DNA from: an uncultured Oscillospiraceae bacterium
GTDB lineage: Bacteria > Bacillota > Clostridia > Oscillospirales > Oscillospiraceae
Assembly (NCBI GenBank): GCA_944387015.1
Contig: CALXDH010000027.1
Coordinates: 1 to 33,799, forward strand
DNA: 33,799 nucleotides
Direction of reading: 5' to 3'
Part shown: positions 23,381-31,590 of the stretch, in pieces
Numbering within the stretch: position 1 is the first letter of the stretch
Layout: each line of letters starts with the position of its first letter
The notes under the pieces: generated by a model
What the model saw: the letters and a program-made list of their open reading frames with translations, nothing else
The model's database searches: none
Told to the model about the DNA's origin: nothing
Translations under genes and position numbers: made by a program

Positions 23381-24811
23381 TCAGCAATCCGGGTCCACCG
23401 CAACAGCAGGAGCGCTGCGGAAGGTAGCAAGGCTCACTGCTGCCAGCAAAACACCGCAGGTGATAGCTCCGGGGACCGTGGCGCCCAAGCCGAAAGGCTG
23501 GCCTACCAGCTTCCAGCCAACAGTGACAAAGAATCCGCCCAGCATGCCGGCGATGATGCCGGCCTTGGTGGCCTTCTTCCAATACAGTGCCGCCAGAGCA
23601 GGGAGTCCCGCCGCTGCTGCGTAAAACGCCCAGGCGAACATCAACACGTCATAGGCGCTCTTGATGTACAGCGCGATGACCAGTGCTCCCAGGGCCAGAA
23701 CCACGGAGGCAATGCGGGAGAAGAGGATCTCCTGCTTTTCGCTCATCTGAGGATGAAAGGTCTTGCCCAGGTCGCTGACCACCGTCTGAACGGACACCAG
23801 CAGGTAGCTGTCCGCAGTACTCATCATCACCGACAAAATACCGGAGAGGGCAAGTCCGGTGAGGCCCGGGGGCAGGATCTTGATGGCCAGCGCCGGAACC
23901 ACGGCGTCGGCGGTGCCGAATTCCTCCACCACGTTGGGCAGGATCTGCTGGGCGGCAAGCCCCATCAAAAAGAGCAGGGCAATGGTGACGGCGTATACGG
24001 ACGTCCCCCAGAACATGCCCCGGCGGGCAGCCTTGGGGGTCTTGGCGGCAAAGGCCCGCTGCCACATCTCTGCACCCGCCATGGTAAAGACCAGATAAGT
24101 GACGATGTCCCCCAGAATCTCGCCGTTAATGTGAGGCGTGATGTAGCTCTTGTCCAAATTGGCCCAGAAGTTGCTGAAGCCTCCCAAAAAGTCCAGGCTG
24201 GCTGTGGGAATCATGATGTAAACGAAGATGATGAGCATGAAAAACTGCACCACATCCGTATACACCACACCGAAGAGACCGGAAGCAGCGGTATAAATGA
24301 TAAAGATGGCAGTGGCGATCAGTGCGCCCATCTCATAGCTGATGCCGATCTGACCGCCCAGAAGCTTGATGATGGTGGCAGTGGCGGTGACCTGAGCAGC
24401 CACGGTGCCCACCATGGCAAAAGCCACCATGGCAGCCAGAATACATTTGGCCGCCTTGCCGAAACGGAACTCAAACAGCGCCGGGATAGATTCAATACCG
24501 TAGCGTTCTCCCACCCGCTGGATGCGGCCGGCAAATCCGGAGAAGATGAACATGCCCAGAAGATAGGGCAGGGCGGTGGCCACGGCGGCAAAGCCGGTGG
24601 TATAGGCGATGCCTGCCCGGCCCATCATGGCGCTGCCGCCGATGATGGTGGCGCATACCGTGGCGGCCAGCACCACAGGTCCCAGAGTCCGGCCGGCCAC
24701 ATAGTAGTCGTCGGTGTTGTTGATCCGCTTGACGAACCAAACGCCCACCCCCAGCATGAACAGCAGGTATGCCGCGATTACCAGCAGATCCAGAGTCGAC
24801 ACTTCCATCAT
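23381..24811 (-). CDS. Sodium:solute symporter family protein
   Basis: 476-residue membrane protein with about 13 hydrophobic segments, the SSS-family build (PanF/PutP-like, sodium-driven uptake). Recognisable blocks are the first helix LLVIAAYLLFMLGVGVWFVKR, then NNTDDYYVAGRTLGPVVLAATVCATIIGGSAMMGRAG, and GLALSGILSVMMSTADSYLL, in which the Ser/Thr-rich helix carries the sodium site. The substrate cannot be told. The start is MM at 24811/24808 behind GGAAAGGAAG. The frame remains open 530 bases further upstream, but that extension covers the promoter and the divergent regulator and is not protein-like. It is divergent from the XRE-comEC unit. Bases 24812-25180 hold promoters for both directions and a palindrome, but no gene. 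Confidence 0.9.
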   Translation of the reverse strand: MMEVSTLDLLVIAAYLLFMLGVGVWFVKRINNTDDYYVAGRTLGPVVLAATVCATIIGGSAMMGRAGIAYTTGFAAVATALPYLLGMFIFSGFAGRIQRVGERYGIESIPALFEFRFGKAAKCILAAMVAFAMVGTVAAQVTATATIIKLLGGQIGISYEMGALIATAIFIIYTAASGLFGVVYTDVVQFFMLIIFVYIMIPTASLDFLGGFSNFWANLDKSYITPHINGEILGDIVTYLVFTMAGAEMWQRAFAAKTPKAARRGMFWGTSVYAVTIALLFLMGLAAQQILPNVVEEFGTADAVVPALAIKILPPGLTGLALSGILSVMMSTADSYLLVSVQTVVSDLGKTFHPQMSEKQEILFSRIASVVLALGALVIALYIKSAYDVLMFAWAFYAAAAGLPALAALYWKKATKAGIIAGMLGGFFVTVGWKLVGQPFGLGATVPGAITCGVLLAAVSLATFRSAPAVAVDPDC

Positions 24812-24892
24812 GGAGAACACTTCCTTTCCAAACGAGAGTTCCTGTGCTGTCTGCGTTATGCAGCTGTATGTACAGGTAAAATAATCAACTTT

Positions 24893-24922
24893 AGTATAGC
24901 AATTTAACCGGTTTTCTGTCAA
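24893..24922 (-). promoter_or_regulatory. Promoter of the symporter gene
   Basis: Minus strand TTGACA (24917-24922), 18-base spacer ending in TGC, TATACT (24893-24898). Transcription would start near 24886, leaving a leader of about 75 bases. Confidence 0.8.
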
Positions 24923-24937
24923 ATGTGCGCGAATATT

Positions 24938-24953
24938 TTGTATAATTATACAA
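24938..24953. promoter_or_regulatory. Perfect 16-bp palindrome upstream of the symporter promoter
   Basis: TTGTATAATTATACAA is self-complementary and contains a TATAAT on each strand. It lies 16 bp upstream of the symporter -35 and about 125 bp before the XRE promoter. It could be an operator or an A/T-rich activator site. Confidence 0.45.
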
Positions 24954-25078
24954 TAAGCGGTTTTGAAATCTGTGGGAAACGAAAAAGGTTGTCCTTTATT
25001 TATGCGGTGTTGGAGGGAAGATTTCTCTTGGCAGCGCAGCTTTTTTTGCGGCAAGTACGCCTTTTCACCAGCTGGGAC

Positions 25079-25107
25079 TTTACAGACGTCATCCCTTCTG
25101 TTAAAAT
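25079..25107 (+). promoter_or_regulatory. Promoter of the XRE-comEC-holA unit
   Basis: TTTACA (25079-25084), 17-base spacer, TAAAAT (25102-25107). Each box matches at 5/6. Transcription would start near 25114, about 67 bases before the ATG. Confidence 0.6.
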
Positions 25108-25180
25108 GTTTTGGCTCCATATGGACACAATATTGCCAGACAAATGGTTCCATTTGGTAGCATTTTATCGGGTGATTCAT

Positions 25181-25405
25181 ATGGAAATCAAACGACTGTA
25201 CGATCTCCGGGAAGATGCGGACCAATCGCAGCAGGCGATTGCCGACTATTTGAATATGCATCGCAGTGTTTATCGCCGGTATGAAAACGGGGAGCGGGAA
25301 ACGCCTGCCTGGGTGGTTGATAAGCTGGCCGACTACTACCACGTCAGCACCGACTATCTGCTGGGCCGGACTGACGAGCCCACACCGCCGCCTAAAAGCA
25401 AATGA
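25181..25405 (+). CDS. Small XRE-family DNA-binding regulator coupled to comEC
   Basis: 74 residues, little more than one Cro/CI helix-turn-helix domain: IKRLYDLREDADQSQQAIADYLNMHRSVYRRYENGERETPAWVVDKLADYYHVSTDYLLGRTD. Helices 2 and 3 (QQAIADYLNMHRSVYRRYE) form the DNA-reading unit. The proline- and lysine-rich tail PTPPPKSK is probably unstructured. The ATG at 25181 has GGGTGA seven bases ahead; the frame is open further 5' but covers promoter DNA. Its stop overlaps the comEC start (ATGA), so translation of the DNA-uptake channel is coupled to that of the regulator. Autoregulation of the unit, or control of the divergent symporter, is plausible but unproven. Confidence 0.88.
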   Translation: MEIKRLYDLREDADQSQQAIADYLNMHRSVYRRYENGERETPAWVVDKLADYYHVSTDYLLGRTDEPTPPPKSK

Positions 25406-27651
25406 GAAAACTGGCCTGCTTCGCGGGATTTTTTTCTCTGGGCATTTTTCTTGCCCAGTATCTGCTGCCTGCCTCCTGGCTTCTGCCGGGGGCGGCGGTG
25501 TGTTTTGCTGCTGCCTGCGGGGCCTTGCTGCTTCCGGAGCGCTGGCGCAGGCGGATGCTTCTTGCCGGTGTGGGACTGGCGCTGGCCCTGGGGTGGAACT
25601 GGCTGTATGTCCGGGAAGTCCAGTCGCCTATGGAGGCTCTGGCAGGGCAGGAGCGGCAGGTGACCATGACGCTGTGTGCCTATCCCTCTGCCACAGACTA
25701 CGGTGCCAAGGCCACCGTTCGTATCGAAGGGATCCCCTTCGGAAAGGCCGTGTATTACGGGGATACGTCCCTTCTGGAACTGCGTCCGGGCCAGACTGTT
25801 ATGGATACGGTGCTGCTGCGCAGCGCCGTATCCATCCGGGATGACGACGTTACCACCTTTACTTCTAAGGGAATTTTCCTCTTGGCGACTTCCCGGGGAA
25901 CGCCGGAGGTCAAAGCAGGCAGCGTCGGATCACCCCGCTGGTGGCCGGCGGAATTGGGGCGGGCCATGCAGCTTCGGATCGCCCGGCTCTTTACCGGGGA
26001 TACCGCTGCGTTTCTTACCGCCATTTTGACCGGAGACCGCAGCGGCCTTTCCGTCCGGGCAGATTCAGATCTTTCGGAGGCGGGGCTCAGTCACATTTTG
26101 GCGGTCTCCGGTATGCACTGCATGTTTTTGCTCCGGATGATCCAGGATGTTACGGGAAAACACCGCCGCCGGCTGGTGGCCGGCTGGGGGATCCCTGTGC
26201 TGGCATTCTACGCACTGCTCACCGGCGGCAGCCCCTCTGTGGTGCGGGCCTGTGTGATGGTAGTGTTCTACCTGACAGCGCCCCTATTTGGCCGGGACAG
26301 CGATGGACCTACCGCATTGACGTCGGCGCTCTTTTGCATCCTGCTGGTGAATCCCTTCGCCGCGGCTTCCATCAGCTTGCAGCTTTCCTTCGGGGCCATG
26401 GCCGGCCTTTTATGGGTCAGCGACCGGCTGTACCGGATGCTGGCAGGGCAGGGAAAGCATGGGAAGATCTTTTACTTTACAGCATCTAGTATTTCAGCAT
26501 CTGTAGGCGCATTGATATTTACCTGGCCCCTGGCGGCGTATTATTTCGGCACGCTGGTGCTGGTGTCTCCGCTGAGCAATTTGCTGTGCCTCTGGGCGGC
26601 CAGCGGGATCTTCCTGACAGGGCTTTTGACATTGGGGGTGAGCGTGATCTGGCTGCCGCTGGGCACGCTCTTCGGACTGGTGCCCCGGCTGCTGATCGCG
26701 TATCTCCTCCGGGTCGCCCATGGACTTGCATCGCTGCCTTATCATGCATTGTCCATGGACAACCGGTATCTGTGGCTGTGGCTGATATTTGTCTATGCGC
26801 TCTTCGCCGCCGCATATCTGGGGCGGTCCGGCAGACGGCGCCGCTATGCGCTGGCCACGGTTTTGGCGGTGGTGACGCTGGCTATTTCCGTCCGGCTGTG
26901 GACCGGACGTTATGACGACGGCCGCCTCCATATCCTGGCGCTGGACGTGGGGCAGGGTGCCAGCACACTTTTATGTGACAGCGGTTCCTTTGCCCTGGTG
27001 GACTGCGGCAGTTCTGACAGCTGGTACAGTGCTGGAAGCATTGCCGCAAACCGGCTCCGGAGCATGGGATGCCATCAGCTGGACACGCTGATCCTGACCC
27101 ATTACGACACCGACCACGTAAACGGCGTGGAGGAACTTCTTGCACTGCTGCCGGTGAAAACGCTGCTGGTGCCGGATACCGCGGATGACTCGGGAGTGCG
27201 GGAGAGCGTGCTCCTTGCGGCCGCAGCTCACGGGACGGCTGTGGAGATCGTGACGGATACATACACGATTCCCATGGGCGAGAGTACGCTGCAGCTCTAC
27301 TCCACAGAGGGCGGTGAAACCGATAACGACAGCGGACTGGTGCTGCTGTGCAGCCGGGAACCCCACGATCTTCTGATCACCGGTGATCTGGACGCCGCCG
27401 GAGAACGGCGGCTGCTGGAGGCCCGGGACCTCCCGGACATCGATATTCTGGCGGTGGGACACCACGGCTCCGCGTCCTCCACCTGCGAGGATCTGCTGGA
27501 TGCGCTGGAGCCGGAAACAGCCCTCATCAGCGTGGGCAGCGGCAACAGCTACGGACACCCCGCTGACGAGACACTGCGGCGGCTCCGGAAGATCGGGGCA
27601 GACATCTACCGCACGGATCTGCAGGGAACCATTGAACTGACTTTGAATTGA
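25402..27651 (+). CDS. comEC: DNA internalization channel ComEC/Rec2
   Basis: 749-residue inner-membrane protein that carries single-stranded DNA across the membrane during natural transformation. Domains in order are N-terminal membrane helices with an OB-like exocytoplasmic loop (about 80-170), the competence domain with LSHILAVSGMH near residues 228-238 and a set of helices, and a C-terminal metallo-beta-lactamase-like domain from about 512 (LALDVGQGASTLL). This carries THYDTDHVNG near 565 and VGHHGSASSTCEDLL; the motifs look intact, so a nuclease role is possible. It is the full family length. The ATG overlaps the regulator's stop. holA follows, a common clostridial and bacillar order. 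No comEA or comEB is present in the window. Confidence 0.94.
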   Translation: MRKLACFAGFFSLGIFLAQYLLPASWLLPGAAVCFAAACGALLLPERWRRRMLLAGVGLALALGWNWLYVREVQSPMEALAGQERQVTMTLCAYPSATDYGAKATVRIEGIPFGKAVYYGDTSLLELRPGQTVMDTVLLRSAVSIRDDDVTTFTSKGIFLLATSRGTPEVKAGSVGSPRWWPAELGRAMQLRIARLFTGDTAAFLTAILTGDRSGLSVRADSDLSEAGLSHILAVSGMHCMFLLRMIQDVTGKHRRRLVAGWGIPVLAFYALLTGGSPSVVRACVMVVFYLTAPLFGRDSDGPTALTSALFCILLVNPFAAASISLQLSFGAMAGLLWVSDRLYRMLAGQGKHGKIFYFTASSISASVGALIFTWPLAAYYFGTLVLVSPLSNLLCLWAASGIFLTGLLTLGVSVIWLPLGTLFGLVPRLLIAYLLRVAHGLASLPYHALSMDNRYLWLWLIFVYALFAAAYLGRSGRRRRYALATVLAVVTLAISVRLWTGRYDDGRLHILALDVGQGASTLLCDSGSFALVDCGSSDSWYSAGSIAANRLRSMGCHQLDTLILTHYDTDHVNGVEELLALLPVKTLLVPDTADDSGVRESVLLAAAAHGTAVEIVTDTYTIPMGESTLQLYSTEGGETDNDSGLVLLCSREPHDLLITGDLDAAGERRLLEARDLPDIDILAVGHHGSASSTCEDLLDALEPETALISVGSGNSYGHPADETLRRLRKIGADIYRTDLQGTIELTLN

Positions 27652-27660
27652 GGAACACAC

Positions 27661-28716
27661 ATGGCATATACAAAAAAGACCGCAAAAACCAACGAGGCGT
27701 TTCAAAAGCTCAAGGCGGACCTTTCTGCCGGGACGCCGGGCTGCGCCTATATCTTCTATGGGGAGGAGAGCTACCTTCGGGAATACTATCTGGGAGAGCT
27801 GCGGAAAAAGCTGGTCCCCGCAGGATTCGAGGAGTTCAACTACCACCGGCTGGAGGGGAAGGATCTGACGGTCCAGGCCCTGGGGGAGATGGCGGAGGCC
27901 ATGCCCATGATGTCGGAGCGGACGCTGATCGTGGTGACGGACTGGGACCTCTACAAGCTGGGAGAGGAGCAGCGTGAGAAGCTGATCGCATTTCTGGATG
28001 ACATCCCGCCGTATTGCTGCGTGGTATTCGTGTACGATACGGTGGAGTATAAGCCCAACCGGACCCTCAAGAAGCTGGCAAAGGCCATCGGGGACCATGT
28101 GCAGGCAGTGGAGTTCCGGGCGGCGGAAAACAGCGATCTGATCGCCTGGATCGCCCGGCGCTTCCGGGCACTGGGAAAAGACATCGACCGCCAAACGGCG
28201 GAGTATCTGATCTTCACCTGCGGCGGGCTGATGACGGGACTGGTGCCGGAGATCACCAAGATCGGCACTTATGCCAAGGGCAAGACCATCACCCAGAAGG
28301 ACATCGATGCCGTGGCGGACCCGGTCCTCTCGGCGGAGGTGTTCCGCCTCTCCGACGCCGTGGTTCAGGGGAACTACGACCGGGCGGCCCAGATTCTGGG
28401 GGACCTTCTGAAAATGCAGACAGAGCCTATCGTGATCCTGGCGGCCCTGGGCAGTCAGCTCCGCCGGATCTACACCGCCCGCATGGCCATCGACAGCGGA
28501 AAGGACAAATACTGGCTCATGGAACTCTGGGAAATGAAGTCCGACTATCCGGCAAAGCTGCTGCTCCAGGCGGCCAAAAAGACCACCGCTGCCTGGTGCG
28601 GCGATGCGGTGACCATGTGCCAGGTGCTGGACCGGCGGATGAAGAGCGAAAAGGGCATCGATCCGGCAGGCGAGCTGAAGCTGCTGCTGGTGCGGCTGGG
28701 AGCGGGACGGCGATGA
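27661..28716 (+). CDS. holA: DNA polymerase III subunit delta
   Basis: Clamp-loader subunit that opens the beta sliding clamp. The 351-residue product has the expected length and begins with a short basic tail, then the delta N-terminal domain: CAYIFYGEESYLREYYLGELRKKLV (about 25-50). EAMPMMSERTLIVVTDWDLYKLG matches the conserved strand-loop, and FRLSDAVVQGNYDRAAQILGDLLKMQTEPIVILAALGSQLRRIYTA is the helical collar region. GAGGAA lies before the ATG, ten bases after the comEC stop. Its stop overlaps the start of the RNase M5 gene. comEC-holA adjacency is widely conserved in Firmicutes. Confidence 0.94.
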   Translation: MAYTKKTAKTNEAFQKLKADLSAGTPGCAYIFYGEESYLREYYLGELRKKLVPAGFEEFNYHRLEGKDLTVQALGEMAEAMPMMSERTLIVVTDWDLYKLGEEQREKLIAFLDDIPPYCCVVFVYDTVEYKPNRTLKKLAKAIGDHVQAVEFRAAENSDLIAWIARRFRALGKDIDRQTAEYLIFTCGGLMTGLVPEITKIGTYAKGKTITQKDIDAVADPVLSAEVFRLSDAVVQGNYDRAAQILGDLLKMQTEPIVILAALGSQLRRIYTARMAIDSGKDKYWLMELWEMKSDYPAKLLLQAAKKTTAAWCGDAVTMCQVLDRRMKSEKGIDPAGELKLLLVRLGAGRR

Positions 28717-29324
28717 AGAAGATCAAGGAGGTCATCGTGGTGGAGGGCCGCTACGACAAAAATACCCTCTCTCAGGTGGTGGATGCCACCGTGGTCACGC
28801 TGGGGGGATTCGCGGTGTTCAACGACCGGGAGAAACTGTCCTTTCTCCGCCGCCTGGCGCTGGAACGGGGCCTCATCGTGCTGACGGACAGCGACGGCGC
28901 CGGATTTGTGATCCGCAACTACCTCAAGGGTGCGCTGCCCCGGGATCGGGTCAAGCAGGCCTATATTCCGGACATCCACGGCAAGGAGCGACGCAAGCGG
29001 GCACCCGGCAAAGAGGGCAAGCTGGGCGTGGAGGGGATGCGCCCCCAGGTATTGCTGGAGTCTCTCCGCCGGGCTGGGGCCACATTCCTGGATGAAGAAG
29101 ATCAGAACACAGCCCTGAAAGAGCCCATCACAAAGGCGGACCTGTTCGCTCTGGGACTCACCGGCGGCACCGGCAGCGCCGCCCGGCGGCAGGCGCTGCT
29201 GCGGCAGCTGGATCTGCCGGAACACCTGACGCCCAACGCTTTGCTGGAGGCACTGAACCTGCTATACACCCGGGAGGCGTTTTTGAAATCCGCAGAATCG
29301 CTGTTTTCCACAGAAAGCGAATAA
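28713..29324 (+). CDS. rnmV: Ribonuclease M5 (Toprim domain, 5S rRNA maturation)
   Basis: Cuts both strands of the 5S rRNA precursor. The 203-residue product carries a Toprim domain: the glutamate of VVEGRYDKN (residues 9-17), then LTDSDGAGFVIRNYLKG with the acidic pair near 58-62 that binds magnesium. The middle region HGKERRKRAPGKEGKLGVEGM is basic and suited to RNA. The C-terminal 80 residues match the DUF4093 extension found in this enzyme. The ATG overlaps the holA stop (ATGA) with AGCGGGACGG as its context, so translation is coupled. No terminator is evident after it. Other Toprim proteins are possible in principle, but length and the C-terminal domain favour RNase M5. Confidence 0.9.
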   Translation: MKKIKEVIVVEGRYDKNTLSQVVDATVVTLGGFAVFNDREKLSFLRRLALERGLIVLTDSDGAGFVIRNYLKGALPRDRVKQAYIPDIHGKERRKRAPGKEGKLGVEGMRPQVLLESLRRAGATFLDEEDQNTALKEPITKADLFALGLTGGTGSAARRQALLRQLDLPEHLTPNALLEALNLLYTREAFLKSAESLFSTESE

Positions 29325-29328
29325 TCAT

Positions 29329-29359
29329 ACAAACATTTGTGTTATTTGACAAAATTTGT
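29329..29359 (+). repeat. Two operator-like inverted repeats spaced two helical turns apart
   Basis: ACAAACATTTGT (29329-29340) and ACAAAATTTGT (29349-29359), each a dyad of ACAAA and TTTGT, both followed by GTG or GT. Their starts are exactly 20 bp apart, and the second overlaps a TTGACA. They lie between rnmV and the DUF6514 gene. Confidence 0.4.
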
Positions 29360-29461
29360 GTATTTTTACAGCATAAATTGGGGGGAATAATCCAGCACTC
29401 GCCAAAATTCGACAAATTTCGCGTCCAAGCCGTGTTACCCTTACTCCTGAAAGAAATCCAT

Positions 29462-29471
29462 GGGGGAGGGG
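29462..29471 (+). promoter_or_regulatory. Ribosome binding site suggesting a TTG start for DUF6514
   Basis: GGGGGAGGGG, six bases before TTG 29478. The ATG at 29460 overlaps this site and has only GAAAG upstream. Confidence 0.55.
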
Positions 29472-29477
29472 TTTCAC

Positions 29478-29723
29478 TTGCGGAGGATTTTTGTTGGGAA
29501 CGCAGTCTGCGGTCAAAAGTTGATCCGCTATTATTTGTTGGAATATGATACCGCCGGGCGGGCATGTTACGGCATCCAGGTGGAAGTGGGCAGGGAAAAG
29601 ACTGTGATCCCGCGCATCACACCGTCACAGGTGGCTGTGCTGGCACTGGCGGAGCGGCTGATCCGGGGGTGTGTGACCCCGGTGACAGCCCGGGACGTCG
29701 TAGAGGACTGGCTGCTGACGTAA
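29478..29723 (+). CDS. DUF6514 family protein
   Basis: 81 residues from TTG 29478 (87 from ATG 29460). The sequence runs LIRYYLLEYDTAGRACYGIQVEV, then a short acidic/basic loop, RITPSQVAVLALAERLIRGCVTPVTARDVVEDWLL. This matches the small clostridial DUF6514 family: a beta-rich start resembling YYLLE...YGI.VE and a helical end with the TPV-L-DVVEDWL signature. No function is known. The TTG start is preferred on ribosome-binding grounds, with the ATG as a real alternative. It lies 153 bases after rnmV behind an A/T-rich stretch with operator-like repeats; glnS follows with its own promoter. Confidence 0.8.
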   Translation: MRRIFVGNAVCGQKLIRYYLLEYDTAGRACYGIQVEVGREKTVIPRITPSQVAVLALAERLIRGCVTPVTARDVVEDWLLT

Positions 29724-29737
29724 GGCTGGATTGTCCC

Positions 29738-29766
29738 TTGCAATTTTCAGGCAGATTCTGTATAAT
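29738..29766 (+). promoter_or_regulatory. Promoter of glnS
   Basis: TTGCAA (29738-29743), 17-base spacer, perfect TATAAT (29761-29766). Transcription would start near 29773, about 38 bases before the ATG, which leaves no room for a T-box. Confidence 0.8.
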
Positions 29767-29786
29767 TAAGTTCTGCTTTTGAAAAT
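29743..29786. promoter_or_regulatory. Imperfect dyad centred on the glnS -10 box
   Basis: ATTTTCA..GCAGA (29743-29755) is mirrored by TCTGC..TGAAAAT (29772-29786), flanking TATAAT. The right arm has three extra bases. The position would block RNA polymerase if a repressor bound. Confidence 0.35.
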
Positions 29787-29810
29787 GCTGTATTGGGAGG
29801 ACTGACACGC

Positions 29811-31508
29811 ATGGCAGATGAGAAGAAAACCGTGCAGGAGGAGCTGCCGGAGAGCCGGAACTTCATCCACGCTTTTATCGAGGAGGACATCGCCCCCGGC
29901 GGACAGTTTGAGGGCATGACCGTCCACACCCGTTTTCCGCCGGAGCCCAACGGCTATCTGCATATCGGCCACTGCAAGGCGCTGTGCATTGACTTCGGCA
30001 CCGCTGAGAAGTTCGGCGGACTGTGCAACCTGCGGATGGACGACACCAACCCCGCCAAGGAGGACACGGAGTACGTGGACGCCATCCAGGAGGATATCCA
30101 CTGGCTGGGCTTTGACTGGGGCGATCGCTTTTTCTACGGGTCCGACTACTTTGAGCAGGATTACCAGTATGCCGTGGAGCTGATCAAAAAGGGCCTTGCC
30201 TATGTCTGCGAGCTCAGCCCTGAGGAGTTCAAGGCCAACCGGGGCGACGTGGGCGTGCCTGCTGTCAGCCCGTATCGGGACCGGCCCATTGAGGAGAGCC
30301 TGGACCTCTTTGAGCGCATGCGCAACGGTGAGTTCCCGGAGGGGTCCAAGACCCTGCGTGCCAAGATCGACCTGGCCTCCGGAAACTTCAACCTGCGGGA
30401 TCCGGTCATCTACCGGATCCGCTATATCCATCACCACCGGCAGGGAGATAAGTGGTGCATCTTCCCGATGTACGACTTTGCCCATCCTATTCAGGATGCC
30501 CTGGAGGGGATTACCCATTCTCTGTGCTCTCTGGAATATGAGGAGCACCGCCCCCTGTACGACTGGGTGGTGAGCAACCTCTCCATTCCGTACCACAAGC
30601 CCCGTCAGATCGAGTTTGCCCGCCTGAACATCGACCACACCGTCATGAGCAAGCGCAAGCTCCGCCGTCTGGTGGAGGAGGGCCGGGTCTCCGGGTGGGA
30701 CGACCCCCGGATGCCGACACTGTGCGGCCTGCGCCGCCGGGGCTACACGCCCAAGTCCATCCGCAATTTCTGCGACCGCATCGGCGTCGCCAAGACGCCC
30801 TCTGTCATTGAGTATTCCTTCCTGGAGCACTGCCTGCGGGAGGACCTCAACGAGACAGCTGAGCGGGTGATGGCTGTCCTGCACCCGGTGAAGCTGACCA
30901 TCACCAACTACCCCGAGGGCCAGAGCGAGACCGTCACCGTGGAGAATAATCCCGTGGATCCCACTGCCGGTACCCGGGAGGTCACCTTCTCCCGTCACCT
31001 GTGGGTGGAAGCGGACGATTTCCTGGAGACGCCGGTGCCCAAGTACAAGCGCCTCTTCCCGGGCGGCCCCGAGTGCCGTCTCAAGGGCGCATACCTCATC
31101 ACCTGCACTGGCTGTGTGAAGGACAACGAAGGCAACGTGACGGAGATCCTGGCGGAGTACGATCCCCAGAGCCGGGGCGGCGATCCCGCCGACGGCCGGA
31201 AGGTCAAGGGCGCCACGCTCCATTGGGTGGATGCCGCTACCGCCGTGGACGCTGAGGTCCGTCTCTATGACAACCTCTTCTCCGATCCCAGCCCCGACGC
31301 TGCGGATAAGGATTTCATCGCCTGCCTGAACCCTGATTCTCTGAAGATTCTCACCGGCTGCAAGGTGGAATCCAGCCTGGCCAACGCCACCGCGCCGGCC
31401 AGCTTCCAGTTCCTGCGCCAGGGATATTTCTGTCTGGACAAGGACTCTGCTCCCGGCCATCTGGTCTTTAACCGGAGCGTCAGCCTGAAGGACAGCTTCA
31501 AGAAATAA
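29811..31508 (+). CDS. glnS: Glutaminyl-tRNA synthetase
   Basis: Class I synthetase that directly charges tRNA-Gln. The 565-residue product has the HIGH motif at 51-54 (PPEPNGYLHIGHCKA), RMDDTNPAKEDTEYVDAIQEDI, then the KMSKS-type MSKRKL near 279-284, and two C-terminal beta-barrel anticodon-binding domains with FLETPVPKYKRLFPG. FPPEPNGYLHIGH and SLEYEEHRPLYDW distinguish GlnRS from bacterial GluRS. The ATG at 29811 has GGGAGG about ten bases ahead; a TTG at 29793 is part of that site. It is a single-gene unit with a strong promoter and terminator. Most Firmicutes make Gln-tRNA through GatCAB instead, so a GlnRS gene is a lineage marker here. Confidence 0.96.
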   Translation: MADEKKTVQEELPESRNFIHAFIEEDIAPGGQFEGMTVHTRFPPEPNGYLHIGHCKALCIDFGTAEKFGGLCNLRMDDTNPAKEDTEYVDAIQEDIHWLGFDWGDRFFYGSDYFEQDYQYAVELIKKGLAYVCELSPEEFKANRGDVGVPAVSPYRDRPIEESLDLFERMRNGEFPEGSKTLRAKIDLASGNFNLRDPVIYRIRYIHHHRQGDKWCIFPMYDFAHPIQDALEGITHSLCSLEYEEHRPLYDWVVSNLSIPYHKPRQIEFARLNIDHTVMSKRKLRRLVEEGRVSGWDDPRMPTLCGLRRRGYTPKSIRNFCDRIGVAKTPSVIEYSFLEHCLREDLNETAERVMAVLHPVKLTITNYPEGQSETVTVENNPVDPTAGTREVTFSRHLWVEADDFLETPVPKYKRLFPGGPECRLKGAYLITCTGCVKDNEGNVTEILAEYDPQSRGGDPADGRKVKGATLHWVDAATAVDAEVRLYDNLFSDPSPDAADKDFIACLNPDSLKILTGCKVESSLANATAPASFQFLRQGYFCLDKDSAPGHLVFNRSVSLKDSFKK

Positions 31509-31516
31509 ACACATGA

Positions 31517-31547
31517 AAAAGCGGAGCGTCGCAGGCGCTCCGCTTTT
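31517..31547. terminator. Bidirectional terminator between glnS and the thioesterase gene
   Basis: 12-bp stem AAAAGCGGAGCG (31517-31528) with 31536-31547, 7-base loop. A- and T-runs at the ends suit both convergent genes. Confidence 0.88.
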
Positions 31548-31590
31548 CTTATCCCATTGCGTCCGAAAAGCCGTACCGGGCCCGGAATCT

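Noticed and set aside
23327-24907. Open frame of 526 codons on the plus strand
   Set aside because: Antisense to the sodium:solute symporter and rich in His/Gln/Gly. It begins inside a terminator.
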